Positions 43,831 through 51,258 of a stretch of 64,000 nucleotides of DNA are shown in pieces. Within the stretch, counting starts at the first letter, position 1; each line of letters opens with the position of its first letter. A program made the translations under genes and the position numbers. The notes below the pieces were generated by a model. The model had not been told where the DNA came from, made no database searches, and saw nothing but the letters and a program-made list of their open reading frames with translations. The stretch is from assembly GCA_016278505.1 (NCBI GenBank), contig JADQBQ010000002.1, forward strand, positions 153,638-217,637, in the 5' to 3' direction. The DNA is from Clostridiales bacterium. Lineage in GTDB: Bacteria > Bacillota > Desulfotomaculia > Desulfotomaculales > VENG01.

Positions 43831-44304
43831 TATGAATGAAAACCAGGTTTCTGAAATGGAGTTGGCAAGCAAAAATAATAGACAAATTGAAATGGTCGGG
43901 AAAACAATGTATCTTTCCAATAACCCACCGGTTTTTAATAAGGATAGGCTGAATCGTTTCTTTATCGGCCATAAAAACGGAATACCTGATACCGTGAAGA
44001 GGTCAGTCAATACATGTGTTAGGTATCCTGCGCCGGCCGCAAGAGCTAAATCGAAACTCCACAAGGGTATCGCTGCCAGGAAGACTATTAATGACGCTAG
44101 TGCGCTGTGAAATACTCCTCTGTGCCCGAATGTGACTTTTAAGAGTGTGGGCATAATAGGGATCTTGCTTCCGATGTAACTATTAGGGTGGTCCAGATCG
44201 GGAAGCAATGACGCTACACCTGCGGTAATTATGGCATATGGCTCCATTGAACTGACTAAGCACCCAACGGTTAATCCGGAAATTAAGTGTGTTCTCCATA
44301 ACAT
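43828..44304 (-). CDS. membrane-bound metal-dependent hydrolase (YdjM/DUF457 family)
   Basis: About 158 residues. The start at 44,304 (AGAGAGGTATCCCC-ATG) gives MLWRTHLISG. The family's histidine and aspartate motifs are present: RTHLISG, SLLPDLDHPNS, FGHRGVFHSA and HVLTDLFT. Four hydrophobic segments place it in the membrane. The E. coli homologue YdjM is SOS-inducible; the substrate is unknown. Such genes are frequent on phages and plasmids. Confidence 0.82.
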   Translation of the reverse strand: MLWRTHLISGLTVGCLVSSMEPYAIITAGVASLLPDLDHPNSYIGSKIPIMPTLLKVTFGHRGVFHSALASLIVFLAAIPLWSFDLALAAGAGYLTHVLTDLFTVSGIPFLWPIKKRFSLSLLKTGGLLERYIVFPTISICLLFLLANSISETWFSFI

Positions 44305-44380
44305 GGGGATACCTCTCTTCGTGATTAAAATTAACAAGCCTTAACAGTCTTGGTCAAATTGAATTAGCTTTTTATTAGGA

Positions 44381-45115
44381 TTAACTGGCCTTGAATGACC
44401 CAGTGATAAGCCTTAATTTTTCGTGCAGCCATTCTGAAGCTTCATCTTCACCGGCCAACACTTCGTTTACGAGCCTGAAAGCTTTTTCAGCCTTTTCTTT
44501 TTTAAGAGTTTTCTTGCTATCTTCAGATTCGCATTTAGCTAACTTGATCTGCTCTACCATTTGACGTGTGCTCCACTCATTATCAGCGGCCAGAGAGATC
44601 CATTTGTGCGGGTCATTAGTTCTCACTGCTGCGATACGGTGATGATAGAAACTTAACGTTGGTACGCGCATACTCTCTTCCGGAAAGGTGTTGTATGTTT
44701 TAACCATCTGTCTAATTAATGGTTGAGAGAGACCCACTTCCGAGGAAATTTGCTTAACATTCATTTTTAACCCAAATTGGAGTATAACAAGAGCACCAGA
44801 TTGTTCCCACTTAGTATTTTCTTCTTTTTCCCTACTATTGACAAATATTTGTAGCACTTCCTCGACAGCAGGCATTTCTTTTGTTATAATTTCTTCAACT
44901 GAAAGGTCAATCTCACCATTATGTATTTTTATATGACACTCGAAGCAAACGGTGATTTCGTTTTCAGGTACGTCATCGCCTCCACTACCTTTACTTTTAA
45001 TGTGATGACTATGCAGCCCATATTCTTGAAACCTGCCACAGATTTGACAGAACTTCTTTCGTGCTGATTTAAAACCTGACGGGTCAGCTATTCTTTTTGG
45101 TTTAGTTATATTCAA
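44381..45115 (-). CDS. HNH-type zinc protein with a helical C-terminal domain
   Basis: A 244-residue protein. The N-terminal 75 residues contain an HNH-like module: CQICGRF, HSHHIKSKGSGGDD, NEITVCFECHIKIHNG, where CxxC pairs and histidines hold the zinc and the catalytic site. The remainder contains a helix-turn-helix-like stretch (MNVKQISSEVGLSQPLIRQMVKTY), as in ParB or phage replication proteins. It may nick or cut DNA or bind it specifically. A consensus promoter and repressor sites lie upstream, divergent from the XRE gene. Confidence 0.75.
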   Translation of the reverse strand: MNITKPKRIADPSGFKSARKKFCQICGRFQEYGLHSHHIKSKGSGGDDVPENEITVCFECHIKIHNGEIDLSVEEIITKEMPAVEEVLQIFVNSREKEENTKWEQSGALVILQFGLKMNVKQISSEVGLSQPLIRQMVKTYNTFPEESMRVPTLSFYHHRIAAVRTNDPHKWISLAADNEWSTRQMVEQIKLAKCESEDSKKTLKKEKAEKAFRLVNEVLAGEDEASEWLHEKLRLITGSFKAS

Positions 45116-45231
45116 AATTCCTCCCCCCCTTAAGACATAAAAATAACTGCTTTTTTAAGAAGCAGTTAGCGAACATTTTTGCATATTTTTTTAAATTGTC
45201 TTGGGCATACGAAAAACCAAAGGGAAACTAT

Positions 45232-45279
45232 ATTGATTAATATTACAAGCATTATATTCTACATATTGGTTAATGTCAA
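45232..45279 (-). promoter_or_regulatory. consensus sigma-A promoter with repeated operator boxes
   Basis: On the minus strand a perfect TTGACA (45,274-45,279), 17-base spacer and TATAAT (45,251-45,256) drive the HNH gene. Two direct repeats, ATTGATTAATAT (45,232) and ATTGGTTAATGT (45,265), lie 33 bases apart, on the downstream side of the -10 and over the -35. They are natural targets for the divergent XRE repressor. Confidence 0.75.
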
Positions 45280-45309
45280 TACACTTTTTCTTATTGTGAG
45301 GGAAAATTA

Positions 45310-45666
45310 ATGAAAAATCCATTTCCTGAAAGACTTAAGCAGATAATTAAAGAAAATGATTTAGCAGTTGCTGAGGTTGCTAAGGCAATTGATGTTTCAC
45401 CAAAAACTATTTATGCATTTATGAGTGGTGACCGGGGTCCTGCTTTTGATAGACTTGTTAAGTTAGCAGATTACCTTAACGTGTCTACGGATTATTTACT
45501 AGGAAAATCGGACGAGCCCACCGCGATTCTGGTTGAAGAAGGAGAAGAAGGAATTAAAGGTGAAGTTCTATATATTAGGAGAGCATACAAAAATTTATCA
45601 AGCAAAGAAAGAAAAATAATTATAAATTTAATTAAAAGCTTGGAAGACGATGACGATAAAGACTAG
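45310..45666 (+). CDS. XRE-family transcriptional repressor
   Basis: A 118-residue protein. Residues 8-62 form an HTH_3 domain (VAEVAKAIDVSPKTIYAFMSGDRGPAFDRLVKLADYLNVS in shorter pieces), ending with DYLLGKSDE as in SinR/phage repressors. The C-terminal half is acidic, helical and lacks protease motifs. It probably controls the divergent HNH operon and itself. The next gene overlaps its end by 17 bases, coupling it to the ImmA-like protein. Confidence 0.88.
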   Translation: MKNPFPERLKQIIKENDLAVAEVAKAIDVSPKTIYAFMSGDRGPAFDRLVKLADYLNVSTDYLLGKSDEPTAILVEEGEEGIKGEVLYIRRAYKNLSSKERKIIINLIKSLEDDDDKD

Positions 45667-46195
45667 CCCTCCAAAAACCGACAATAAACGACATAGCTAT
45701 GCACAGGCAAAAGCTAAAATGTTAAGAAGGATAGTAGGATTGAACACCGCCCCGATACCGCTTGAAGAAATCCTGATTAACCAAAAGATTTCAGTTAGTT
45801 ATGTATTTGATTTGCAGGAAATGATTTGTCTTAAATACGATGATAGAAACATCATCATGTTCCCTCCAAGTTCAGATAGAAACAGAGACCGGTGGTACCT
45901 TGCTCAGGGGATTGGTCATTTTTGTTTGCATCATTTTGAGGTATATGATGCAAATAGGATTATCTCGGGTATCCCACTAGAGACAACTACAGAGTACCAG
46001 TTGAAAAAACTACAAAAGGAAGCCAGCATATTCGCATCTGAAATATTACTTCCATTAAATCTTTTTAAAAGGTATATTACTCTAAATGCAGACATAGATC
46101 ACATAGCCGAGCAGGTAAGCAATCTAATTGAAATATTCCAAGTCCCGGAGGATGTTATCTATAATAGGTTGGGTCAAGTAGGCAGGAGGGGTTAA
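45650..46195 (+). CDS. ImmA/IrrE-like protein with a degenerate zinc motif
   Basis: A 181-residue protein, overlapping the XRE gene. The layout of the ImmA/IrrE family is present, including the late EASIFASEILLP segment with the third ligand glutamate. The HExxH motif is replaced: the expected AHELGH reads AQGIGH, losing the first histidine and the glutamate. Proteolysis is therefore doubtful; it may act as a binding antagonist of the repressor. In phages and ICEs, ImmA cleaves the neighbouring repressor (ImmR) upon DNA damage. Confidence 0.7.
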   Translation: MTIKTSPPKTDNKRHSYAQAKAKMLRRIVGLNTAPIPLEEILINQKISVSYVFDLQEMICLKYDDRNIIMFPPSSDRNRDRWYLAQGIGHFCLHHFEVYDANRIISGIPLETTTEYQLKKLQKEASIFASEILLPLNLFKRYITLNADIDHIAEQVSNLIEIFQVPEDVIYNRLGQVGRRG

Positions 46196-46204
46196 CCCCT
46201 CCTG
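46183..46204. terminator. bidirectional terminator between convergent ImmA-like genes
   Basis: A perfect 22-base palindrome CAGGAGGGGTT/AACCCCTCCTG overlapping the stop region of the plus-strand gene and near the stop of the minus-strand gene. Confidence 0.65.
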
Positions 46205-46205
46205 T

Positions 46206-46736
46206 TTAGCTCGCTACGTGTATTTTTCTTAACCTTTCTTTTATAATTTCCCGGGGGACTCCTGCGGTTTTGACTGCGAAATTGATTTGGTTCTCGGTTG
46301 GTCTACTGGTTAAGTTATTCAACACCCATTTCCTGGGCAACAGAAACTCATGAGCAAATAGGTCCGCTTCTTGAGTTAGGATATCAATTTCTTCATTGGT
46401 TAAGTTTTCTTCTATTAAACTCCTATTCAGCTTGTCAACTGTAAACTCTTCAAAGTGTCCGAGATAAATATGGGCAAATTGCTGTATCAATGTCCAGTTG
46501 TTTGGGAAATATGTATCCCCTGGTAGTATAATGTACTTGTTGCCATGAAGGATAATTATTGGCTTTTTGATCTCCACATGATGAATTTCAGTGTTATACG
46601 CTGTCAAAATTTCCCGGATCGGGAATGGAGGGTTTTTAAGGTTAAACTCTTTGTAAAGTTGTTCGGCCTTTTGAGTTACATAATGATGCCTTACCTTTTT
46701 AGGTTTCATAAACGATGGTTGTACTACACCTCCCAT
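46206..46736 (-). CDS. second ImmA/IrrE-like protein with a degenerate zinc motif, behind a c-di-GMP riboswitch
   Basis: A 176-residue protein of the ImmA/IrrE fold, with EADLFAHEFLLP near residue 125. The HExxH position reads QQFAH (WTLIQQFAHIYLGH), so again the first histidine and the glutamate are missing. It is convergent with the similar protein at 45,650-46,195 but only distantly alike. The first ATG 46,736 has no close ribosome site; MKPKKV nine residues on is the alternative, with GGGAGG further upstream. A c-di-GMP-I riboswitch lies 100 bases upstream on the same strand. Confidence 0.68.
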   Translation of the reverse strand: MGGVVQPSFMKPKKVRHHYVTQKAEQLYKEFNLKNPPFPIREILTAYNTEIHHVEIKKPIIILHGNKYIILPGDTYFPNNWTLIQQFAHIYLGHFEEFTVDKLNRSLIEENLTNEEIDILTQEADLFAHEFLLPRKWVLNNLTSRPTENQINFAVKTAGVPREIIKERLRKIHVAS

Positions 46737-46798
46737 TTTTTAAAAATCCATGAACGTTAGACGAGAGAAGCGTACGCGTTTCCCTCCCTTCTAAATAT

Positions 46799-46830
46799 AA
46801 AGAGTAGCCTTTTAAAAAGGACTACTCTTT
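46799..46830 (-). terminator. expression-platform hairpin after the riboswitch
   Basis: AAAGAGTAG pairs with CTACTCTTT, continued by CCTTTT/AAAAGG. On the minus strand a U-rich ATATTT tail follows. It lies just after the aptamer and could be its switchable terminator. Confidence 0.65.
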
Positions 46831-46837
46831 TCTTAAT

Positions 46838-46920
46838 TGAGCAGCCTGGCAACCATAGTAGAAAATACCGTAGGCCCATTGGCTTTGCGTCCCGGTCTTT
46901 CGACCAGTTTGCCCTATTTA
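46838..46920 (-). ncRNA. cyclic-di-GMP-I (GEMM) riboswitch
   Basis: On the minus strand the aptamer core matches the Vibrio Vc2 class: AGGGCAAAC, then CUGGUCGAAAGACCGG with its GAAA tetraloop, GGACGCAAAGCC, the GGGCCUA segment and UAUGGUUGCCAGG, which holds the tetraloop receptor. All conserved blocks occur in order and spacing. It binds cyclic di-GMP and controls the downstream mRNA, here probably the ImmA-like gene at 46,206-46,736. Confidence 0.93.
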
Positions 46921-46977
46921 GTTGACTCAGGGATGGATTTCCTATTATTAAAAGGACCATTGTCCTATTGTGATCGC

Positions 46978-47003
46978 AAAAAAAATAGAAGGAGTTGCCT
47001 TCT
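46978..47003 (-). terminator. early terminator between the upstream promoter and the riboswitch
   Basis: AGAAGG-CAACT-CCTTCT followed by A and eight T on the minus strand. It lies about 30-50 bases after the predicted start of the promoter at 47,037-47,065 and 60 bases before the aptamer. Confidence 0.7.
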
Positions 47004-47036
47004 TTGAGCTTTGAGACTGGAATACTTGTCAGGGAG

Positions 47037-47065
47037 ATTATAACATACAAACACTTGTTTGGCAA
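47037..47065 (-). promoter_or_regulatory. promoter upstream of the riboswitch leader
   Basis: TTGCCA (47,060-47,065), exactly 17 bases, TATAAT (47,037-47,042). Transcripts from here would meet the hairpin at 46,978-47,003 and then the aptamer. Confidence 0.65.
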
Positions 47066-47104
47066 AGGGTTTGACTACCATAAATTAAACTTAATTATAT
47101 AAAG

Positions 47105-47136
47105 AACCTACCCCAAAAAGTAGGGATAGGTTTTTT
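47105..47136. terminator. terminator after the broken DUF3006 gene
   Basis: AACCTACCCC pairs with GGGATAGGTT; T-rich on both sides. It lies 24 bases beyond the DUF3006 stop codon on the minus strand. Confidence 0.7.
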
Positions 47137-47159
47137 ATATAACTGATTCAAATTGTCGG

Positions 47160-47297
47160 CTAAAAAAAATAATCTACTAACCCGTTTATCCTTGCACGTC
47201 TATTTTCAGTAGCCTTTCTATTTATTTCTATGTTGATTTTTAAAACGTCACCCTCTTTAGCTTCATCAGGTATAAGGGCTTTAGGAATGTTGAAGGT
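47160..47297 (-). pseudogene. DUF3006 gene, C-terminal part (split by the IS200/IS605 element)
   Basis: The frame TFNIPKALIPDEAKEGDVL ... NGLVDYFF is the C-terminal two thirds of a DUF3006 protein. Its N terminus (MLVIDRFEGEWAVVEYN) is found on the other side of the insertion at 49,456-49,509. Joined they give about 63 residues. DUF3006 genes usually follow an MBL/ComEC-like hydrolase gene, as they do here. Confidence 0.8.
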
Positions 47298-47301
47298 ACT
47301 T

Positions 47302-47341
47302 CGCGCCGCATTCTTCTGAATTTATTCAGGAGTTAGGCGCG
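47302..47341. repeat. left-end hairpin of the IS200/IS605 element
   Basis: Outer CGCGCC/GGCGCG and inner TCTTCTGAA/TTCAGGAGT stems. Such subterminal hairpins are recognised by TnpA. A further 12-bp inverted repeat (AAGTTACTATGT, 47,356 and 47,384) stands in front of tnpA. Confidence 0.75.
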
Positions 47342-47414
47342 TTTTCTCTCTTCATAAGTTACTATGTGTATGATACGATATATACATAGTAACTTGTGCA
47401 AGGAGCTGTAAGCC

Positions 47415-47819
47415 ATGGAGCTTCAAAGAAACCGTAACAGTGTGTACCAAATAGGTTACCATATAGTTTGGTGTACAAAGTACCGTAAGCAAATACTAAC
47501 AGATCAGATTGCCGAAGATATGCAAGAGTTGCTAACCAAAATAGCTGAGGATAACAATTTCACCATCGAGAGCATGGAAATCATGCCAGATCACATACAC
47601 CTTTTCGTTACCGCTACGCCAAATCATTTAATAGCCAGCATGATAAAGGCACTTAAAGGGGTATCTGCTCGGTACCTGTTTAAAAAGCATCCCTACTTAA
47701 AAAAGCAGTTGTGGGGCGGACACTTGTGGAACCCCAATTACTACGTTGGAACGGTCGGTAATATATCGGAACAGACGATTAAGAAATATATCGAAACTCA
47801 AAAGAAGGCGGGTGATTAA
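47415..47819 (+). CDS. tnpA: IS200/IS605 transposase TnpA (HUH/Y1)
   Basis: A 134-residue single-strand transposase. The HUH motif is DHIHLF near residue 62, and the nucleophilic tyrosine lies in the helix near the C terminus (IKKYIETQ). It cuts and joins single-stranded DNA at the end hairpins as a dimer. It appears complete. tnpB starts 2 bases later. Confidence 0.93.
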   Translation: MELQRNRNSVYQIGYHIVWCTKYRKQILTDQIAEDMQELLTKIAEDNNFTIESMEIMPDHIHLFVTATPNHLIASMIKALKGVSARYLFKKHPYLKKQLWGGHLWNPNYYVGTVGNISEQTIKKYIETQKKAGD

Positions 47820-47821
47820 CT

Positions 47822-49141
47822 ATGCCGCATCTGCATGGATTCACCAAAACAAGCAAATATAAGTTAATCACACGATCAGACATAGAAAACCAGCTATTAT
47901 GCACAACCAAACTTTATAACATAGCAGTTTCATACTATCTGCAAGTGTTTCAAGACCATCCCAAAACACTGGGACAGGGGCAATGGTTAATAATAGCGGA
48001 AACGCTTACACATAGGACAAAATTTAACCCCAACCCGGTGTATCCATTGGATACGATATTACCAAACCTACCGTCTGGACTTAGGCGGGCTGCTATTTCG
48101 GAAGCCTATGGGTTAGCTCTGGCGTGGCAAAGTAGTTATAACAACTGGCAGAACAAAAAAGTTCGCCAGAAAGAGAAAAATAAAGAACGTGTGGCTAAGG
48201 GTAAGAAACCCATCGTGTTTACTGACCGGCCACCACAGTATCCCGAGGAAAGTAACGCATGGCCCGTGTACTATGGCACTGAACATAAATGGCTAGATAA
48301 AAACCATATTATGTTAAAGCTATATACGGGAAAAGCCTATGTGTACCGCAAAATAGCACTGGCCGAACCCTTCATAGTACCGGATGGTTACGAAGCTGGT
48401 TCACCGTCTTTAGTATACAAACCCACCGGTTGGGAATTGCATATACCGCTAGTATTACAAAGAAAAGTCGGCCTTAAAAAAATAACAACTTTGGTTAAAA
48501 ATCCAGAGCTTAAGTTATGTGTAGTAGATTTGGGTATAACCCGTCATGCAACAATAACCATTCAAGATACCGAAGGCAGGGTCTACGCTACGAAGTTTAT
48601 CTCCGGGCGAAAAGATAACCACCTTAGGAAGCGGTATCTGGAAAAGATAGTTAGACTACAAAAGAAAACCCGCATTATCCCGGAAGGTGAGCGTTTCGCT
48701 AAGCACCTATGGGATAAGGTAAGTAACCTAAACGATGATATTGCCCACCGGGTTTCCAAACAAATAGTTGAGTTTGCCAGTCATCACGGTGCTGGAATAA
48801 TCGTATTTGAGCACCTTGGTAACTTAAAGCCGGAGAAAGGCACTAAATCCCGCCGGTTAAACCAAAAGCTTGGTTACTGGGTAAAGGGTCGTATCTTCCG
48901 CTACAGCCAATACAAGGCACTGCACCAGGGTATCATCACCAGCCGGGTTAACCCGAAGAACACGTCCAAAAGATGCCCCTACTGCGGGATGTTAACAATT
49001 GAGCGTTATAACCCGGGCAACAGATGTGAGGCAGGTAATGACTTAGCCTGGTGCACTAACTGTAATACCCATGATATTAACGCTGATTTTATCGGCACCT
49101 TGGGTATTGGGTTAAAATTTAGGTTAAGGCACTGTTCTTAA
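47822..49141 (+). CDS. tnpB: RNA-guided nuclease TnpB (IS605 OrfB)
   Basis: A 439-residue protein. The split RuvC site is intact: aspartate in CVVDLGITRHATI near residue 238, glutamate in IIVFEHLGNLKP near residue 335, aspartate in DINADFIGTLG near the end. A four-cysteine zinc finger (CPYCG ... CTNC) lies between the last two. TnpB is the ancestor of Cas12; it uses an RNA from the right end of the element to cut the empty donor site. It looks functional. Confidence 0.92.
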   Translation: MPHLHGFTKTSKYKLITRSDIENQLLCTTKLYNIAVSYYLQVFQDHPKTLGQGQWLIIAETLTHRTKFNPNPVYPLDTILPNLPSGLRRAAISEAYGLALAWQSSYNNWQNKKVRQKEKNKERVAKGKKPIVFTDRPPQYPEESNAWPVYYGTEHKWLDKNHIMLKLYTGKAYVYRKIALAEPFIVPDGYEAGSPSLVYKPTGWELHIPLVLQRKVGLKKITTLVKNPELKLCVVDLGITRHATITIQDTEGRVYATKFISGRKDNHLRKRYLEKIVRLQKKTRIIPEGERFAKHLWDKVSNLNDDIAHRVSKQIVEFASHHGAGIIVFEHLGNLKPEKGTKSRRLNQKLGYWVKGRIFRYSQYKALHQGIITSRVNPKNTSKRCPYCGMLTIERYNPGNRCEAGNDLAWCTNCNTHDINADFIGTLGIGLKFRLRHCS

Positions 49142-49455
49142 CAGGCTAAACCTTATTTCATGCCGTAAAACCGGAAGTCCTCTCAAGGCGACTTAGGGGC
49201 GTCCATATTGCCTATACTATGCACTAATCTCACAGCAACGCACTTTCGATAACGCATACAATAAACTGTTAGCTTCGGCAGTATTGTGGATTAGGCACGA
49301 ACCCGCTGGTGTTTGCACTTGGTAAAACTACGGATGGCTAGCAGCAGGGCTTATGGCCTACAGGCTTCTTCACCCGCTTACCCAAGGCAGGCACGAAGTT
49401 TCGGGAATTAATACTCGGAATCCTCTGACTTTAGTCAGGGGAGGTTCAAGGTTGA
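49142..49455 (+). ncRNA. right end of the IS with probable omega RNA (reRNA)
   Basis: About 310 bases without a gene, rich in short stems, ending in a CCTCTGAC/GTCAGGGG hairpin near the element boundary. TnpB guide RNAs derive from this place; the guide would be the flanking host sequence after 49,455. RNA borders are inferred. Confidence 0.6.
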
Positions 49456-49509
49456 TCTATTGTATTCTACCACAGCCCATTCCCCTTCAAAACGGTCAAT
49501 CACAAGCAT
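49456..49509 (-). pseudogene. DUF3006 gene, N-terminal part
   Basis: ATG 49,509 is preceded by GAGGTGA, and the frame reads MLVIDRFEGEWAVVEYNR before entering the insertion sequence. It starts 4 bases after the stop of the MBL-lipoprotein gene. Confidence 0.75.
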
Positions 49510-49513
49510 TTTA

Positions 49514-50822
49514 TCACCTCGGAAATTCGGAAATAGTATTTCCATTTAGATCATAGAGTGCACCCGGGTCACCCTGGTTGTTCCAAATATTTTTATTTGT
49601 CCATACCAGGGAATTGGTGCCGGCCTGCGCATCGGGTCCACTCTTTACTTTCAAGGTCTCCCCAGGAGTTATTACTGTCCCTGCAGGGAAATTAAATGCT
49701 TGGTCACCTTTCTGGCTGACTAGCTCCCATCCGGAAAGGTCTACCGGCTCGCTGCCGGTATTATTTATAGTAACTATCTCGCTTCTCAGGTCTATACCTA
49801 TTATCTCCACGCTGCTGGATATGGAAACATTGGCTGGCGCTTTTGCATCGGCAGTCGAAGTATCCGGGCTATGCTCTTGCACCGGTTCTTCATTAAATAT
49901 TATATTCTTACCATCACTGGTGGCCACGATAGTCCCCTGCTGGTAAGTGGTAAAAACTTGAACTCCTGCTGAAGCAAGCTTGGCCAGGGTTTCGCCATGC
50001 GGGTGACCATAGTCATTGTCTTTACCAGCAGAAATAATTCCGTATTCAGGGGATACAGCATTTAAAAATGCTGTTGTGGTGGAGCTGTGAACTGCCGTGG
50101 TGTGCCACTTTTAGTACATCTGCCTTCGGGTTTTGCCCGGAGGACAACAGCATTTCTTCTTCCGATTCAGCCTCGGCGTCACCTGTAAACAAAAAGCTGG
50201 TGCTGCCATAGGTAAGTTTTAGTACTGCACTATAGTTGTTAAGACCATCGTAACTGGATTTGCCGGGAGCAAGGAAAACTGCATCAACACCGGAAACAGT
50301 GTCTAGTTTAATACCTGTTTTAGCCTCAGTAACTTTTAGGTCCTTATTTTTAATTGCCAGAAGCAGGTCTTCGTAAGTTTTGGTGTTGTGGGACACCCTG
50401 GGCAGGTATATCTTGCCGGTATCAAAAGTTTCTATTACTACATCGAGTCCGCCTATGTGGTCTTCATGGGGATGGGTTCCAATAACATAGTCCAGTTGAT
50501 TAACTCCCTGCTGTTGAAGATAGTTTACTACAAGGTCTGCATCGGTATTGTTACCGGCGTCGATTAATATATTTTGCCCATCCGGCAGTTGAGCCAGGAT
50601 TGAATCCGCCTGGCCCACATCTATAAAGTGAACTATAAGAGCTTCATCAGTTTCTCCCGAAGCAGGTTTCTGCTCCCCGGAGGGATAGTTCTGACTCTCG
50701 GCAACAGGGTTTTGGTTTTCAGATGTTATTTGATTGTCTGACGAACTAGAGCACCCTGTAACTAACACTGCAATACTTAATGCCGCCATAAAAATAAATA
50801 TTAATTTTGCTGAATGTCTCAT
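49514..50822 (-). pseudogene. MBL-fold (ComEC-like) lipoprotein with a lamin-tail domain, frameshifted
   Basis: The N-terminal part (from 50,822) has a lipoprotein signal with lipobox VTGC, then a metallo-beta-lactamase domain like the ComEC C-terminal domain (FIDVGQADS, GTHPHEDHIGG, TGDAEAE, VAHHGSS). After HHGSS the frame breaks at about 50,082-50,086, where one extra base (AGTTCAC in place of AGTCAC) would explain it. In the next frame the protein continues STTTAFLNAVSPEYG, GKDNDYGHPHGET and a lamin-tail domain with LSGWELVSQKGD. It may hydrolyse extracellular nucleic acid. The shift is a real mutation or a sequence error. Confidence 0.82.
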
Positions 50823-50884
50823 GTCTATCCCCTCTCCACAGTAAAGCCGGGTGCCTTTACAATCCCCTCGCGCTCCCCGGTATC

Positions 50885-51139
50885 CTAAATTAAAACAACT
50901 CTTTTGAACCCACTCGCAACACTGTCCAATCGATTTATCTGCTCAACAATAAACTCCGCTAACCACCTATTCGGTATAGCCTCGAAGCCCCAGTAAACCC
51001 CAGAAAGACCACCAGTGAGTGCTCCAATGGTATCAGCATCACCACCCAGGTTAACGGCACTTACCACGGCCTCTTCAAAAGAAGTCCCTTTAAAAAAGCA
51101 GGACAGAACACAGGCCAAAGAATCGACGGTATAACCACT
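50885..51139 (-). pseudogene. ADP-ribosylglycohydrolase gene, C-terminal part (split by IS21)
   Basis: The frame from the insertion border reads SGYTVDSLACVL and then GGDADTIGALTGGLSGVYWG, the second metal motif of the family. The N-terminal part lies at 53,646-54,376. Removing the insertion and one copy of the 5-bp duplication restores one uninterrupted frame (LDPSGYTVDSL). Confidence 0.88.
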
Positions 51140-51211
51140 TGTAACCGGTAAAATAAACTTAACAACTTTAGGCAAATAAGAATCAACACTATTTACCACA
51201 AAGCACCAATT

Positions 51212-51249
51212 CCTATATGATTGAGCTGGAAAAAAATCAATCATATAGG
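51212..51249. repeat. 12-bp inverted repeat in front of istA
   Basis: CCTATATGATTG and CAATCATATAGG with a 14-base spacer end 9 bases before the istA start, overlapping its ribosome site. It could hide the site in transcripts entering from outside. Confidence 0.6.
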
Positions 51250-51258
51250 GAGCGGCAT

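Larger units (their letters stand above)
47298..49455 (+). mobile_element. IS200/IS605-family element with tnpA and tnpB
   Basis: The element has a hairpin at the left end (47,302-47,341), tnpA, tnpB, and a hairpin at the right end (about 49,421-49,443). No target duplication is seen, as expected for this family. Ends are fixed to a few bases by joining the two halves of the DUF3006 frame. Confidence 0.85.

Noticed and set aside
46757-47065. A 102-codon minus-strand open frame
   Set aside because: It runs straight through the c-di-GMP aptamer, a terminator and a promoter; the amino acid sequence has no domain and no ribosome site.
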